Shown here: piece by piece, positions 22,290 to 33,672 of the stretch
Layout: the number at the start of each line of letters is the position of its first letter
Numbering within the stretch: the stretch's first letter is position 1
Origin: Phialocephala subalpina
Lineage: Eukaryota > Ascomycota > Leotiomycetes > Helotiales > Mollisiaceae
NCBI GenBank assembly: GCA_900073065.1
Contig: FJOG01000001.1
Location: 3,756,455-3,820,454 of the forward strand
Length of the DNA stretch: 64,000 bases
Reading direction: 5' to 3'
Made by a program: the position numbers and the translations under genes
The notes under the pieces: model-generated
Seen by the model: only the letters and a program-made list of their open reading frames with translations
What the model was told of the DNA's origin: nothing
Databases searched by the model: none

Positions 22290-23219
22290 TGGGATATTCT
22301 GGGAGTTGCAGTTGGACTGCGAGGTTGTGAGCAGTTCGTGGAGGAACATATTTCAGAACCGGCTGAGTCAGCTGCAGCACCCCAACATCTCTGGCGACTT
22401 CTACACTTTTTCAATTCTTCGTTAATAACGCGCACACTGCTAGAGGAGAACGTCTGGTTTGAGCATCATCATTCCTGCACCTTTCTATCTTGTAGCAATG
22501 TCCTATGGTGTTGAATTTCCTATTGTTGAGACGCATTCGTCCTAGCATCATCAACTCACCAATTCTGCTTCAGACGGGTCTTCGTTCTTCATCACCAATC
22601 AAGACTTACGCCCAAATCGAATGTTTGTTTTGAATACTGCATTAATCTTTGGACTATCTTCTATTTCGCTGTCAATACTCGCGTTTCGAGCTTCCGGTTG
22701 TCCGAGACAGACTCGCTCGAAATACAGCGATTTCTGCAAGATCAAGATACAAAGCTACATGTACCATATCCGGAAAGTAACAAGTATGGATCTGATACGA
22801 ATCATGCTACTTCTCATTCATGGCGGACTTAAGAAGAGCCGAAAGCACTTCCCCAGAGCGGAGCCCCCATGTGAGGAGTGAAGTGGAGATAGCCTCATCC
22901 GCTACTTCAACGCCGTCGCCATCGCTTCATATCTCCGACCTCTCAGAGCACCCTCACAGCAACACCGTTGATGTCATGTGTGCTAAACACAATAGTTTGT
23001 AGACGAACACCACGGCAATGAAGATCACGATCCGACGAGCTGTTCGGATCAACGAGCAAATGCTGTTGTTAACCGCGGATCAGAGGGATGGGTATCCTTC
23101 GGTTCCAAAGATGGGACGTCATTTGGCATTCATAATGTCCCCTTCTCCCCCAGATATCGTGCTCCTTTCACTCTTTCCATCTTGATACTCTACCAAGTAC
23201 TTTCGTCAAATTCTTCATC
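22290..23219. other. Gene-poor stretch and promoter of the acetate transporter gene
   Basis: About 930 bases with only short frames that show no motif. The CT-rich segment just upstream of 23220 (cttctcccccag to cactctttccatcttg) looks like a typical fungal core promoter/leader. Confidence 0.35.
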
Positions 23220-24283
23220 ATGGCAACACCAGGAACAGCACCCCCAGTTGCCAACGGCAGCTCATCAGTCAGCGCCTCAAATAGCTTTGAGAAGCCTCGT
23301 GTCCCAGATGGCCACCCAGCCGGTTACGCTCAGAACGGAGTTGGTGGCACCGACTTCAGCAATCAAGGCCGTGCAACCCACTGGGACTATGGCGGAAACC
23401 CTCTCGCTCATGCCAACACAGGCGAAAGTGCTCGTCTCCCTCCTTTTGCAGGATACCTCCAGCCAGGGATGTACAGACCGTCCAAGAAGAACCTCGGAAA
23501 CCCAGCACCAATGGGTTTGGTTGCCTTCGCGTTGACGACTTTCCTGTTATCGCTTGTTAATTGGCATACGAGACATATTGCAGAGCCTAGCATTGTTATT
23601 GGACCTGCGTTTGCTTATGGTGGATTGGTGCAATTGCTTGCTGGCATGTGGTAAGCGAAGCGTCTTTGGTCTAAATGTACAGTACACAGCTGATCGAGAA
23701 AGGGAAATGGCCCTTGGAAACACCTTCGGTGCTACCGCCCTCGGCTCCTACGGAGGATTGTGGATCAGTTTGGCCATCGTTCTCACACCTGGTGGATTCA
23801 ATATCGCTGGCTCGTGCACGAACCCAGTGCATTCAACTACGCATTCGGATTCTTCCTCATGGTACGTACTCTCCCTCCAGCTTTTCATTCCATTCCCCCT
23901 TTTCCGTACCCCTATTCCGCTCTTCTCCAACATTACTGACAACGTGGCTGTAGGGATGGTTCATATTCACCTTCATCCTCTGGATCTGCACCTTGAAATC
24001 CACAGTCGTCTTCTCTGCCCTCTTCTTCTGCGTCTGGATGACCTTCCTCCTTCTCGGCATCTCGTACCTCCTCACCCCTGACGTCACTGGAGGGGCCCAA
24101 AATACCGCGATTCAGAAAGCCGGGGGTATGTTTGGGTTGTTAGCTGCGTTTTTGGCATGGTATGTTGCGTTGGCGGGTATTGCAGATAGCTCTAACTCCT
24201 TCTTCACTGTTCTTGTCTGGCACTTCCCTTGGTCTGACAAGGGACGGGCTGCGAGGGAGAAGACGGATGAGTTGAGGGCTTAA
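23220..24283 (+). pseudogene. GPR1/FUN34/YaaH-type acetate transporter, one frameshift
   Basis: Exons 23220-23650, 23703-23861 and 23954-24283 give an Ato/YaaH family protein of about 305 residues if one base is restored in exon 2. The family signature NPAPMGL is present near residue 101, followed by LLAGMWEMALGNTFGATALGSYGG, EPSAFNYAFGFFLM, GWFIFTFILW and LFFCVWMTFLLLG. Six membrane segments are expected. The frame of exon 2 fits exon 1 up to GGFNIAGS (about 23814) and fits exon 3 only from EPSAFNYAF (about 23820), so one base is missing or two are extra around 23813-23822 (ggctcgtgcacgaaccc). No tolerable intron explains this: the only GT...AG alternative would be 36 bases and would remove the conserved GGFNI. 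The family imports acetate with protons. A single-base assembly error remains possible because everything else is intact. Confidence 0.7.
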
Positions 24284-24564
24284 GGTAAAGGGAGAGCTCT
24301 GGAAGTACTAGTGCGAGGAGAGGAAAGGGAAGAATGAAAGAGATTAGGAGATTTCAGTTGTACGATAGGGATGCCTGATGGTGGAGGTAGGACATCCTGG
24401 TGCACTAACTAACGGGTATTTGCACGTTTGAAATACTACAGTTTACCTCGCGTCTATATCCATTCTATGAATCTTCGATGCCGCTTTGGAAGGTGGAGCA
24501 GAGGAAGGAACGGTACGAGATGCTTTTCTATGAAACCTCGAGGTCTGCACTGGTCCATAAAAGC

Positions 24565-26622
24565 TTAATGAATCTCCAGTTCCTGCCAAGCATTATCCTG
24601 CATCTTCACCAACTCTCCGTTCATAACACCATCCACATAAGCATCACCGACAATATAGAACCCCCCACCTTCTCTAGCTCGGAGGATGGCAGGAACACTG
24701 CAGCCTGCCATTATGCCGATGAAATCGTCTTTCTTACCATTAATGTGAGCCCATCCCACACATCCCCTCTTCGTCGTCATAAACCGCATATTATCATCCA
24801 GCACAGGAGCGAGTGTCCGTTCCGCAAACCCGGACGATAATTCATATGCGGAACTATGTTCCTCGAAGGTACTCTGTCTCAACCTGAACGCGGCCACGGA
24901 GGGATCGAAAGTGCCCGGCCGTATATCAGGATCGTCAGGATGTAGTGTCGAATATTCCGTCGCGAGATCTAACAACGTGCTATCGGAAACTCGGAACGAT
25001 CTGCTCCCTAATAACCAAGACACGATTCTGTCGTCTTGCTTGTGTGAACCTAGTACCCGTGAAACACTCTTTTCTTCTTCGTCGTGCTTCGTTAAAAGCT
25101 GGCGTGAGGCCTTGCCGCGACTTAGGAGGTCGATGTAGGTGTACCAACGTGCTAGGACGGCGGTTATTTTTGCTTCTTCGTAGCTATACCCTGTTTCCAT
25201 GGAGGTGAAGTATCGCGTCAAGGCGGAGACAACATGTAACCACATGCCTCCATAGCATGTGCACAATGATGTGTAAGCGTTGTTGGAATGCTTTGATTGT
25301 TGCTGTATCGGTATCGTGATATTGTTTTGAAATTCTTCGGGTGTAGGACAGATCCCATCGATCTTATCAAACAACATAGCTCGAACGCGAAGAACATCGT
25401 TGATCATTGAGATGGATCCCTTCGTTGTTCCAACTGCGTGATATTGAGGCCGTCTTGGTAGAAACTCCACTTTCATCTTCTGCAATCTGAATGGTGCTAT
25501 CGTTCGAGGCGCCTGGCATATATACTCCAAAGCTCTCGTCTTGTCATCGTCAAGAGCAAACCAGTTGATGGCCCAAGTTGGTAGTCCAAAAGTGTTGTCC
25601 TGCTTGGTACCAAGACAGAGCAGCCCCACAGTATCCAACTTGGATGTGGTAGTCGTGGCCGAGAGGGTGATTCCTATGCACAGGTCTCTGAGAGATTGCT
25701 TGTAGTTGGGTATCGGTACGTATAGGTTTGCATCGTATGAAAGGCCCAGCAAGGCGAAGACTTTGTCCCTCGGGTCCGTAGACAGGGCGGAATGAGTGCG
25801 ATACAATGCCTCGATGAAAGGCAGAGGTTTGACCTCCTCGGCGTCGAGTTGGAAGCGAACCAGATTCTCTATACTTCTGACTGACGGATGGAATCCTAGA
25901 TGATGGCTTTGAATCTCTGATACCCTCAATGTTAGGCTCTTCCAGTCGGTGTGCTTTTCTCCGCAGTGAACAATGGTTGTCCGAGCGAAGGCAAGCTCTT
26001 GCACGATCCAGACTCTTTTCCAATAAGGCCGGTCGAGAAATTGCACCAGCGAGGTATCACTCTCTTTCCCCAAATGTCCAGGGTCGGTAACGCTCGTGCA
26101 AAATGCGCGATTGAAGTCGTCGCCGGCTTCTCCAGTCCATGCATGCACTTCCTTCGCTCGCCGATAGATAGATCCCATCCAAATCAGTTGTTGATTTTTC
26201 TCAACCTTGTCCATCTGATTGATACAAATTGAATCAACCCAAAGACATCCAAGTTCTTTCGCTCTCAAGCGGCGTAAGGCTGACTCGAGGTTCGCCGTGA
26301 TTTGGACCGCGACATCGTTGATTGTGATTGTGGCAGTAATGTTCAGATCTCCCCAGCAATAGGAAAGTGCGCAGAACTCGGGTGGGTTGATGAGAGAAGC
26401 ATGCTCAAGGTTGCAATAGACATCGCCGTCGCCAGGCAGTAGCTTGAGAAGGCGGATCTCGTTGCGATCGGTGTCCAATGGCATGTACTCCATCGCATTG
26501 TAGGATTGACTGGTAATAACTGCAATAGGTCCGTCTTTTGTATCATATCTAATGTTGAATTGTCTCTCGGAGGCTGAAGAGCACAGAAGTTGCGGCTCTG
26601 ACCAAGGCAGGGACCCTGTCAT
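24565..26622 (-). CDS. HET domain protein
   Basis: A single exon of 685 residues from the first ATG. A complete heterokaryon-incompatibility (HET, PF06985) domain begins near residue 90: FCALSYCWGD, then LWVDSICINQMDKVEKNQQ, MGSIYRRAKEVHAWTG, LDRPYWKRVWIVQELAFA and the downstream STDPRDKVFALLGLS block. The C-terminal half has no recognised domain apart from a final segment (GDAYVDGVMNGELVK) common to many HET proteins. Such proteins trigger growth arrest or cell death after non-self recognition between hyphae or as part of innate immunity. No NLR part is attached here, unlike the gene at 60990. The neighbours are degenerate genes, the usual setting of fast-evolving HET loci. Confidence 0.88.
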   Translation of the reverse strand: MTGSLPWSEPQLLCSSASERQFNIRYDTKDGPIAVITSQSYNAMEYMPLDTDRNEIRLLKLLPGDGDVYCNLEHASLINPPEFCALSYCWGDLNITATITINDVAVQITANLESALRRLRAKELGCLWVDSICINQMDKVEKNQQLIWMGSIYRRAKEVHAWTGEAGDDFNRAFCTSVTDPGHLGKESDTSLVQFLDRPYWKRVWIVQELAFARTTIVHCGEKHTDWKSLTLRVSEIQSHHLGFHPSVRSIENLVRFQLDAEEVKPLPFIEALYRTHSALSTDPRDKVFALLGLSYDANLYVPIPNYKQSLRDLCIGITLSATTTTSKLDTVGLLCLGTKQDNTFGLPTWAINWFALDDDKTRALEYICQAPRTIAPFRLQKMKVEFLPRRPQYHAVGTTKGSISMINDVLRVRAMLFDKIDGICPTPEEFQNNITIPIQQQSKHSNNAYTSLCTCYGGMWLHVVSALTRYFTSMETGYSYEEAKITAVLARWYTYIDLLSRGKASRQLLTKHDEEEKSVSRVLGSHKQDDRIVSWLLGSRSFRVSDSTLLDLATEYSTLHPDDPDIRPGTFDPSVAAFRLRQSTFEEHSSAYELSSGFAERTLAPVLDDNMRFMTTKRGCVGWAHINGKKDDFIGIMAGCSVPAILRAREGGGFYIVGDAYVDGVMNGELVKMQDNAWQELEIH

Positions 26623-26903
26623 TTTGACAGTGGAATCTTGCTGCAAGGCTGAGAACCTAATGCTGCCCTCGTGTCGTCTCTTGATTGGTGAAACAGACCC
26701 AGGATTTCTGCCCCACAGATCATATTATGGATCGCTGTTCAGGTGTCGATTCAGCCTCGAGGCTCGAAGACTTCGGCAGTCAATCGGCTAGGGGACAGGA
26801 GCAGGCCAATGTTATACCAGCCTCCTCGCGACACCATTAGGTGCCCAACTGCACAGATTCACATTAGCACATCTCCTTTCTCTCTTCTTTCTTCCACGCC
26901 TCT

Positions 26904-28770
26904 TCACCATCCCCAAAGAAACAAGAAGAAAGAGAAAGACTTGCCACCACAAACTCCACGCTTCTCGCAAATTAGCATCATGCCAACCATCAAGTCGCTC
27001 AACATATGGTCCGTAAACACCAACCCATATGGCTCATACACCTTGCTAATTGTCTTTAGGATAGTATTAAACTCCATATCTGGGAAATAGTCCTTCGTCC
27101 AATCATTGTACGTTGAGAAGTTCTGGAAGCCGTCGAGGTCATCTTGATCGATTGCGCATTGATTGGATGGGGGGAGGGGGGAGGAAAGCCCGGCGGAGGA
27201 GCTTCGGCCCAGGTGAGGACGCCGCGGCCATCTGGTCGCCATCTAAACAAGTCCCCACTCCCATCAGCTATCCTCAAATACGCTCTCCACTCTTCGACCG
27301 TGATCTGGGGTTGTATTCCACCAAGCAGAACGATATAATTCAACAACGTATTCTCCGGCATCTCGAAATGCATCGTATCAAGACATAGAGCTCCTTGTCC
27401 GCGATTCGCTGGTATGTATTGTCGAATGCTTTGGTAGCGTGGACATGATGGTGCCTCTTCTTGTTCCGTACTCGGTGCAGGAATTGATGGTATTGCGTTG
27501 GGATATCGAGCAGCATGTACACTCGCCTGGCCCCTCGCATAAGCCTTATCTCTCGCCTTCTGTATCCTCGTCGCTGTCGCCCGTCTCGGATTCTCATACT
27601 CTGTTTCCGAGACCTCCGTGGGTGTCATAGAAGTCCAAATTGGCAAATCAGTTTTGTCCAGTCTATCAGCGAGAGAGATGAGATCGATAGTGTCATTGTG
27701 TACATCGTATCGGTTTCCTAGAAGTTTGGGTCCCATCTTCGTTGTATCGACGTATTTCCTTGCGTGTATGGTCCAGAAATCAGGATGGAGGAGAGAAGAG
27801 AAAAACGGGACAGGTGTGGGGTACGAGTCAACATGGTTCCAGTCTGGTGGGAGAGGAGTGATGGCGGGGTAAGCGGTGGTGGCTCCGATGAAATGGTTGT
27901 TCCGTGCAGCGTAGGCGTTAAACTAGGAATGGTGAAATAGTGCGCTGGAAGGGAGGTTGTTGCCTTCGATGAAGGGAGGGGTGTACATGCTAGTGAGAGA
28001 GGTTGTCTTTCCGCTTGTGATACTAAAAGTTATTCTCTCTAAAATCTCTTCAAGGTCTTTTCGGAAGCCTCTTCGTGTTCATTGTGGCGCATTTCGACCA
28101 CAACGAGGAGCCGCGACCCGCCGGAGTTTGCCGCCTTTCCACGGATTGGGTATTCCTTGCTCGATGGAGGTGTAGTTCCCATCGACGAGAGTTGTGAACC
28201 TAATAGATGGTCAACCCGGGACATTGGATAACACGGGAACTTGTACAAGGAGGTGAGCTCACCAAGGAATGACGAGGTGGTTCTCCAAGAAAAGACTGGC
28301 TAATCGTAGGCAGGGATCGAGGATGTTCCAGATGACGAGATTTTGAGCCTGCTGAAATGAATTTGTATTCTATCAACATTTGGCGAACTCACTTGCCAAT
28401 ATCCTCCAGCTTGCCCAGGCATACGAAAGAGAGGTACACTATTCGGATTGCCAACATTCCATTTGTTAAGTTCGAAGAGAGGGTTTATTTGATTGGTAGG
28501 TACCGTAAAAAGTAGACTAGTAGTAGGAAACAAAGGAGCAAAAGCTTCGACATCCTCAATTTCCCGTGTCGAGAATGCTTCAAAGCGGCGTCTTTGATAG
28601 GCATCGAGTGCTTCATATCGTCTTTGTTGATAGCCGGTGGGAAATATTGGTGATGAGCTTGGAGTCATGCCAGATTTCCCAGTCCCTGCAATCTCCTTGT
28701 GGTCTTCACCAACAGGATGGGTGTACTTGTCTGCTAAAGTGGTCAATCTCGGCCTCCCTGGAGGGTTCAT
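26904..28770 (-). pseudogene. Broken gene for an uncharacterised fungal protein
   Basis: Exons 28770-28393, 28348-28263 and from 28199 onward join in frame. The third exon then contains an in-frame TGA (28079-28081) and TAG (27923-27925), yet coding character continues past both: DLEEILERITFSIT, CTPPFIEGNN-like sequence, FIGATTAYPAITPLPPDWNHVDSYP and PDFWTIHARKYVDTTK. The frame is lost once more near 27160, after HPINAQS, where another frame carries FSTYNDWTKDYFPDMEFNTILKTI. Both stops can be explained by one C-to-T change each. The family was not recognised; it resembles anonymous hypothetical proteins with acidic, Trp/Tyr-rich regions next to HET genes. Function unknown. Confidence 0.55.
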
Positions 28771-30728
28771 CGTAGCTATCGCGGGTGGAGGAAGCCGTCG
28801 GAGAGGCAAGTGCTACCCACGCAGGTTCCAAGGTTATTGTCAGCCTCGAGTTAAGCTCGCCCTCGCCATAGTTTTCGGAATTGACATTGTCAAACCTATG
28901 GTGTCTTCGATCCATTGTGAGCAGGGAAAACAAAGGAAAGCGCGACGATTTGCTAGCCCATTTGCGGATGTCTAGCTACAAACAAAGAAAAGGAGGTGAA
29001 TACAATGAGAACCACACGCAAGAATGATTCTCAAGGGTATGATGAAATGTCACCTTCGCAGAATACTAGGAGCTAAATCATCCCATCCATCGTCATTGAG
29101 GAAGGCTCAAGATGGAAGACCTAGTATCTTTGATTGGCAGGGTAGGTAAACATGTTTGCAGAGGACGAAAAAAACGCGATGGATGAGCTGGGATCTCTCC
29201 TATACGGCCTTGTCGCAGGAGATCCGAAAAATAGTAGCATGGAGGGCAGTTTGTGAAGGATGAGTTGCGATATTGAGAAGGAAGGATCAGAAGACCAAGC
29301 AATCGAAGAAAGGTTGGGATATAAGATTGCGGTGTGGCTTGTGTGGCTCCAGCCACATGTGGCATCACCAAGCAAAATATCGCGATTCAATTATTATGCT
29401 CCTCCGATTACACACCCATTATAATAAAGGCGAATACAGTTGGAATATGACTTCTTGAACTTCTTGAACTTATGAAATAACTTACTTGATCGAGATCGTG
29501 AGCTGTGCACGTGATTCCGGCACTTGACCAAAATTTCGATGTTTCGTAAGAGCACATCCCTCAGCATGACTGCAGATTAGACCATGATCCTGACATCGCT
29601 TTAAATCCTGCGTCGTCGTCTTCGATGCATCGTCGGCCGCGGAATTGACCCAGCTGCCCAGACTCCAGAACAACGAGGGCTCCCAGCAACACGGCTCATG
29701 GGCTCGACGACGCCTTTGATGGGACATTGGTATCTTTATCGAACACGATCTGGCCAGGTTTGGTGAAGATATCCCTCACTTCAAGAACCCCATTTCTGCC
29801 ATTTCTAGTCAGCACATCGCGTCGCGGCCAACGTTATCACTAACGAGCCTGGTCAGATAAGTCTGTGTTTTCAGGCTACTTTTCAGGCTATTTTCAAGCG
29901 ATAGACACCAAAATCGACCACTTCACTTGAATTTTATTCAATTATCACAAATCAAAATCGTTTAAATTTCGACCTTCACTCTTAAAAGAAGTCAAAGTTG
30001 ATTATCTAAGCTCGTTCGATAAAATCCGAGTTGAGCTCAAAATCCAGATTTCCGCTTCAGCGTTCCTTCAGGGTAGCGGAAAGCCTAAAAGAGCATTGCA
30101 AGAAGTTAAGTATGGAGAACCAGGCTCGTGAGGTTACGCATGCATAGAATGCTCCGCTCTTATCTTTCATACCAGGAATGACCCTGCATAGCGGGTCCGA
30201 ATGTCAAATACAGGCTCAAGGAATGGCTGCGGCAGTGAGCTGAACCTCAAAGTTTATTCTCTATCACGGACATCCGCGTGTCACTTATCTTGCCGGTCTT
30301 ATCTCAAGCGGCCGAAAGCATGTTACCTCTGCATCGAGTTCAGCCTATTCTATCATTTCGAGCGTTTTCGTGCTGCAGAACCACATACCACGAGCCAATG
30401 GCAGCTTCAAACGTTCCTACACGAGCTGTCATGTTCATGGATTCAGGGGAGAAGCACAGGAATGCAGCTGGCCAATTCTAGAACTTGCACAAACAGGCAT
30501 CTCCATCATCCCCTGCATCAATCGTTGCTTGTACGATGTAAGCTCTCCACTTCTTGCTTGTACAAAATAAACTCTCCACCCCAACTCAAGTGATGGTGGT
30601 GGGTCCTCCACTTTTGAAGAAATGGGGAGTAGCTTCTGAAAGATAGCAAGTTCCTTATCCTGACCATCTGCCTCGACGTCTTTGCACTCCTGTTTTGTTT
30701 CCCTTCACACGCAATTCACGCCGACAAG
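28771..30728. other. Gene-poor stretch
   Basis: Nearly 2 kb without a supportable gene. The part around 29860-30060 is AT-richer, and short frames across the region carry no recognised motif. The last 150 bases should hold the promoter of the NCS1 permease gene. Confidence 0.35.
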
Positions 30729-32431
30729 ATGGAATTTCAAGAGAAGAAAGGTCCCGAGCCTGATTTGTACCAGACAGACTCAGGTCCTCGTCAAGGTCAA
30801 GTGACTCGAATCAAGAATCTTCGTGATCTTGAAGAGGTACCTTCAGTATGGACCAAGGTGCATCTTTTGAGTGAGAAACTCGGTGCAGAGACAATTGGTG
30901 TCGAGCAATTGCCTGAAGAAGCAAGGAATCCAAATCAGAAGCCATACAGTAAGCCCCCTCAATCAGCCGATCCTCTCAATTACTGACCAAGGCGCAGGTA
31001 CTTTCTTCGTCTGGAGCACTGCCAACTTCCACTACTCTGGATTCACAACCGGCGCCCTTGGGCCACTTCTCTTCGGCCTCGGATGGTGGGATTCATTCCT
31101 CACGGTCATCTTCTTCAACTTCTTGGCCGACCTCGCACCAGGCGTTATATCTTACCTCGGCCCAAGACTTGGAATGCGAAGCATGATCATTGTCCGATAC
31201 AGTTTTGGATTCTACTTGAGCAAGGTGATCGTTCTTCTGAATGCTATCACTTGTATCGGATGGATTATTATCAATACGGTTGCAGGTGGTGGACTCTTGT
31301 ACGATGCGGCTGATGCTAAGATGCCCTTGGTGGTAGCTATCATTATCATCCTCGTTCTGTGAGTACCCTCTTCAATCTCGCACTTTAAAAGCCTTGCTAA
31401 TGAATTTCTAGGTCACTCATCACTTCCTTCCTCGGATACCGCGCCATCCACCTCTACGACAAATACGGCTGGCTAGTCCTAATCGTCCTCTCCATAATCG
31501 TCGTCGGCTTCGGTGGAAAGCACTTCGTCGATGTCCCCATGGCTAAGGGCGACGATGCCCGTCTCGGCGTTCTCTCATACGGCGCACTTGTCTTTTCTTG
31601 GGGAATCACCTGGGTACCTCTCGCTGCCGATTACTCTCTCTACATGCCTTCCAAGACTCCAAAATGGCAAACATTCTTCTGGACTTTCTCGGGTATCTAC
31701 ATCGGCTCCACACTCGCCTTCCTAGTCGGTATCGCGATCGCAACCCTCATCTCGAACCCAGATCCATTTTACAACTTCCCCGCTGTATATGATGATCGTG
31801 GAATCGGAGGTTTGGTTGGAGCTATTTTCGAGGGTCATGGAACCGGTGTGAGAGGATTCGGGAGATTCATCGAAGTCCTCCTCGCGCTTTCGATCATGGG
31901 CGCCAACATCCCCAACATCTACTCCTTCGGTCTCTCCGTCCAAGCAATCTCTACTTGGACCCAGAAAATTCCCCGCATCCTCGTCACCCTTTTCGGATTC
32001 GCCGTCGCCGTCACAGTCTCCTGCATTCTCCGAAACCGATTCGTTGAAGCTCTCGAGAATTTCTTAAATGTTTTGTCTTACTGGTGTACACCTTTCGCCG
32101 CCGTGGTTATGACTGAGCATTTTTGGTTTAGGAGAAGGATCGGGTATAATGTGGAGGATTGGAGTCGGCCGGCTGGATTGCCGACTGGGATCGCGGCTTT
32201 TGTGGCGTGGGCTTGTGGTATTACAGCTGCGTTTATGGGGGCGGATCAGACGTGGCTGGTTGGGCCGGCTGCTAAGAGCATTGGTGGCGCTGATATTGGA
32301 TGGGAACTTGTAAGTTTTATATCTTTCCTGGACGGATGAGGATTAATGCTAACGTGAAATAGGGTGCCGCTGTTGGAACTGGTGTGTATCTAATCGCAAG
32401 AACCATCGACTTGAAGATTACCGGTCGCTAA
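30729..32431 (+). CDS. NCS1 family purine/cytosine-type permease
   Basis: Exons 30729-30948, 30998-31358, 31412-32309 and 32363-32431 encode 515 residues. The N-terminal cytosolic part is followed by STFFVWSTANFHYSGFTTGALGPLL, the first helix pair of Fcy2-like nucleobase:cation symporters. DLAPGVISYLGPRLGMRSMII, GITWVPLAADYSLYMPSKTPKW and SIMGANIPNIYSFGLSVQ follow, and about twelve hydrophobic segments are visible. Relatives carry cytosine, adenine, guanine, hypoxanthine or pyridoxine across the plasma membrane; the substrate is not predictable. The short last exon (GAAVGTGVYLIART) supplies the final membrane segment. It is the plus-strand neighbour, tail-to-tail, of the first UstYa-type gene, and nothing ties it functionally to that gene. 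Confidence 0.88.
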
Positions 32432-32549
32432 AGTACTGTTGTATGATAGGACATTGCACATCATGTAATGTCACAAACGGGTTGTATAGACGATAGACAG
32501 AGTGATGTTCGAGGAATGAAAGAGCTCTCAGGCTCGGTTTTGATTAAAT

Positions 32550-33672
32550 TTATTCAGTAACCGGTGAAGGGCCGACAATCGACTGAATATCGTCCATCCT
32601 TCTGTCTTCAATCCACTTCACCGCCTCCTCCCTATTCCTACACATATGCGGCTGTCCCTCCCCAGTCGCATCGAGCAAACTCTCGCTTCCCTCTAATGTC
32701 ATGTCTGCCATGCACATGATCTGATTGCGTAGGTCTAGTTGATGGTCAGTCAATAACTCTTTTTCAAGCATGGGAGAGGTTATTGAGGGGAGTGGTGACC
32801 TACATTCGAAGCAGTGTGCGGCGTGGAAGTCGTTCCTCTCGCCTTTGAAGCCGAATTTCGTGCCGTTGCTGATGACGAGTTGATGATAGGAATCTACTGT
32901 GTAGTACAGGCAGTGCAGAGCATGAGTCCAACTTGCTTCGAAGACTGGGCCTTTGTGGATTGGGTCTGTGACGATTGGTTTTCCGAGCATTGGATGTTGC
33001 TCGTAGTCTGGGATCAAGACGCTTCCGCTTCCGACTGTTTGTTGTTAGAAGAGAAGACAAGTGGAGGAGGGAGGAGGGAGGGAGGAGGAAGATTTACGAG
33101 GCATCAACATATCCCAGTTCTTTCGAATTTCCATTCGGTTGGAGTCATCAGTCATGTTCGGGACAAACTTCTCCTCCTCCGGAGTAAGTAATGTGTACTT
33201 GTGGCTCGCTACACAAGTTCCAATCAGCATCTTGTTTGTCTCTTTGACGTTGGTTCAACCTACTTGGAATATACAGCCCATTAATATCACCACCCGTCTC
33301 CGTCTTACTCGTATCCCACCCCGAAATTCCCCCACTCGAACCTCCCAACTTCGTCCCTCCCGTCAGACTACTCAGATTCCAACCCTCCTCTGTTAACACA
33401 CCACTAGTCGGCAACAACAACATAATGATAATACCTTGGAGAAAGATTATTATTCCCCATCTCGACCAAGTGAGGATGGTAGATAATCTGGAGCTGTTTT
33501 CGTATCGTGAGATGCGCTTCGCGTGGTTCTTGTGTAGGAAACCGTCGGATGCGAGTGTAGTTTCGGAGTCATTGTCGTGGTCCATGTGGTCGAGGTGATC
33601 GAGTTCGTCGTTTTCGAGGTCGATGTCTAGGGAGTCGTAGCGGTGGGGGTCTTCTTTGACGAGAGGTGCCAT
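32550..33672 (-). CDS. UstYa-family (DUF3328) oxidase, copy 1
   Basis: Exons 33672-33264, 33208-33098, 33034-32804 and 32734-32550 encode 311 residues. An acidic cytosolic N-terminus (about 65 residues) precedes one membrane segment (GIIIFLQGIIIMLLLPTSGVL). The UstYa domain follows (PF11807): LTPEEEKFVPN, the first HxxHC motif in SWTHALHCLYY and the second in DFHAAHCFEYLRNQIMCMADMTLEG. The two HxxHC motifs are the proposed metal-binding catalytic residues of enzymes that cyclise, oxidise or desaturate peptides in ustiloxin, phomopsin, victorin and cyclochlorotine biosynthesis. The fourth intron junction restores the diagnostic EYLRNQIMC, which confirms the model. Type II membrane topology in the secretory pathway is expected. 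A second member lies 1.9 kb away, and a repeat-rich secreted protein lies beyond it. Confidence 0.9.
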
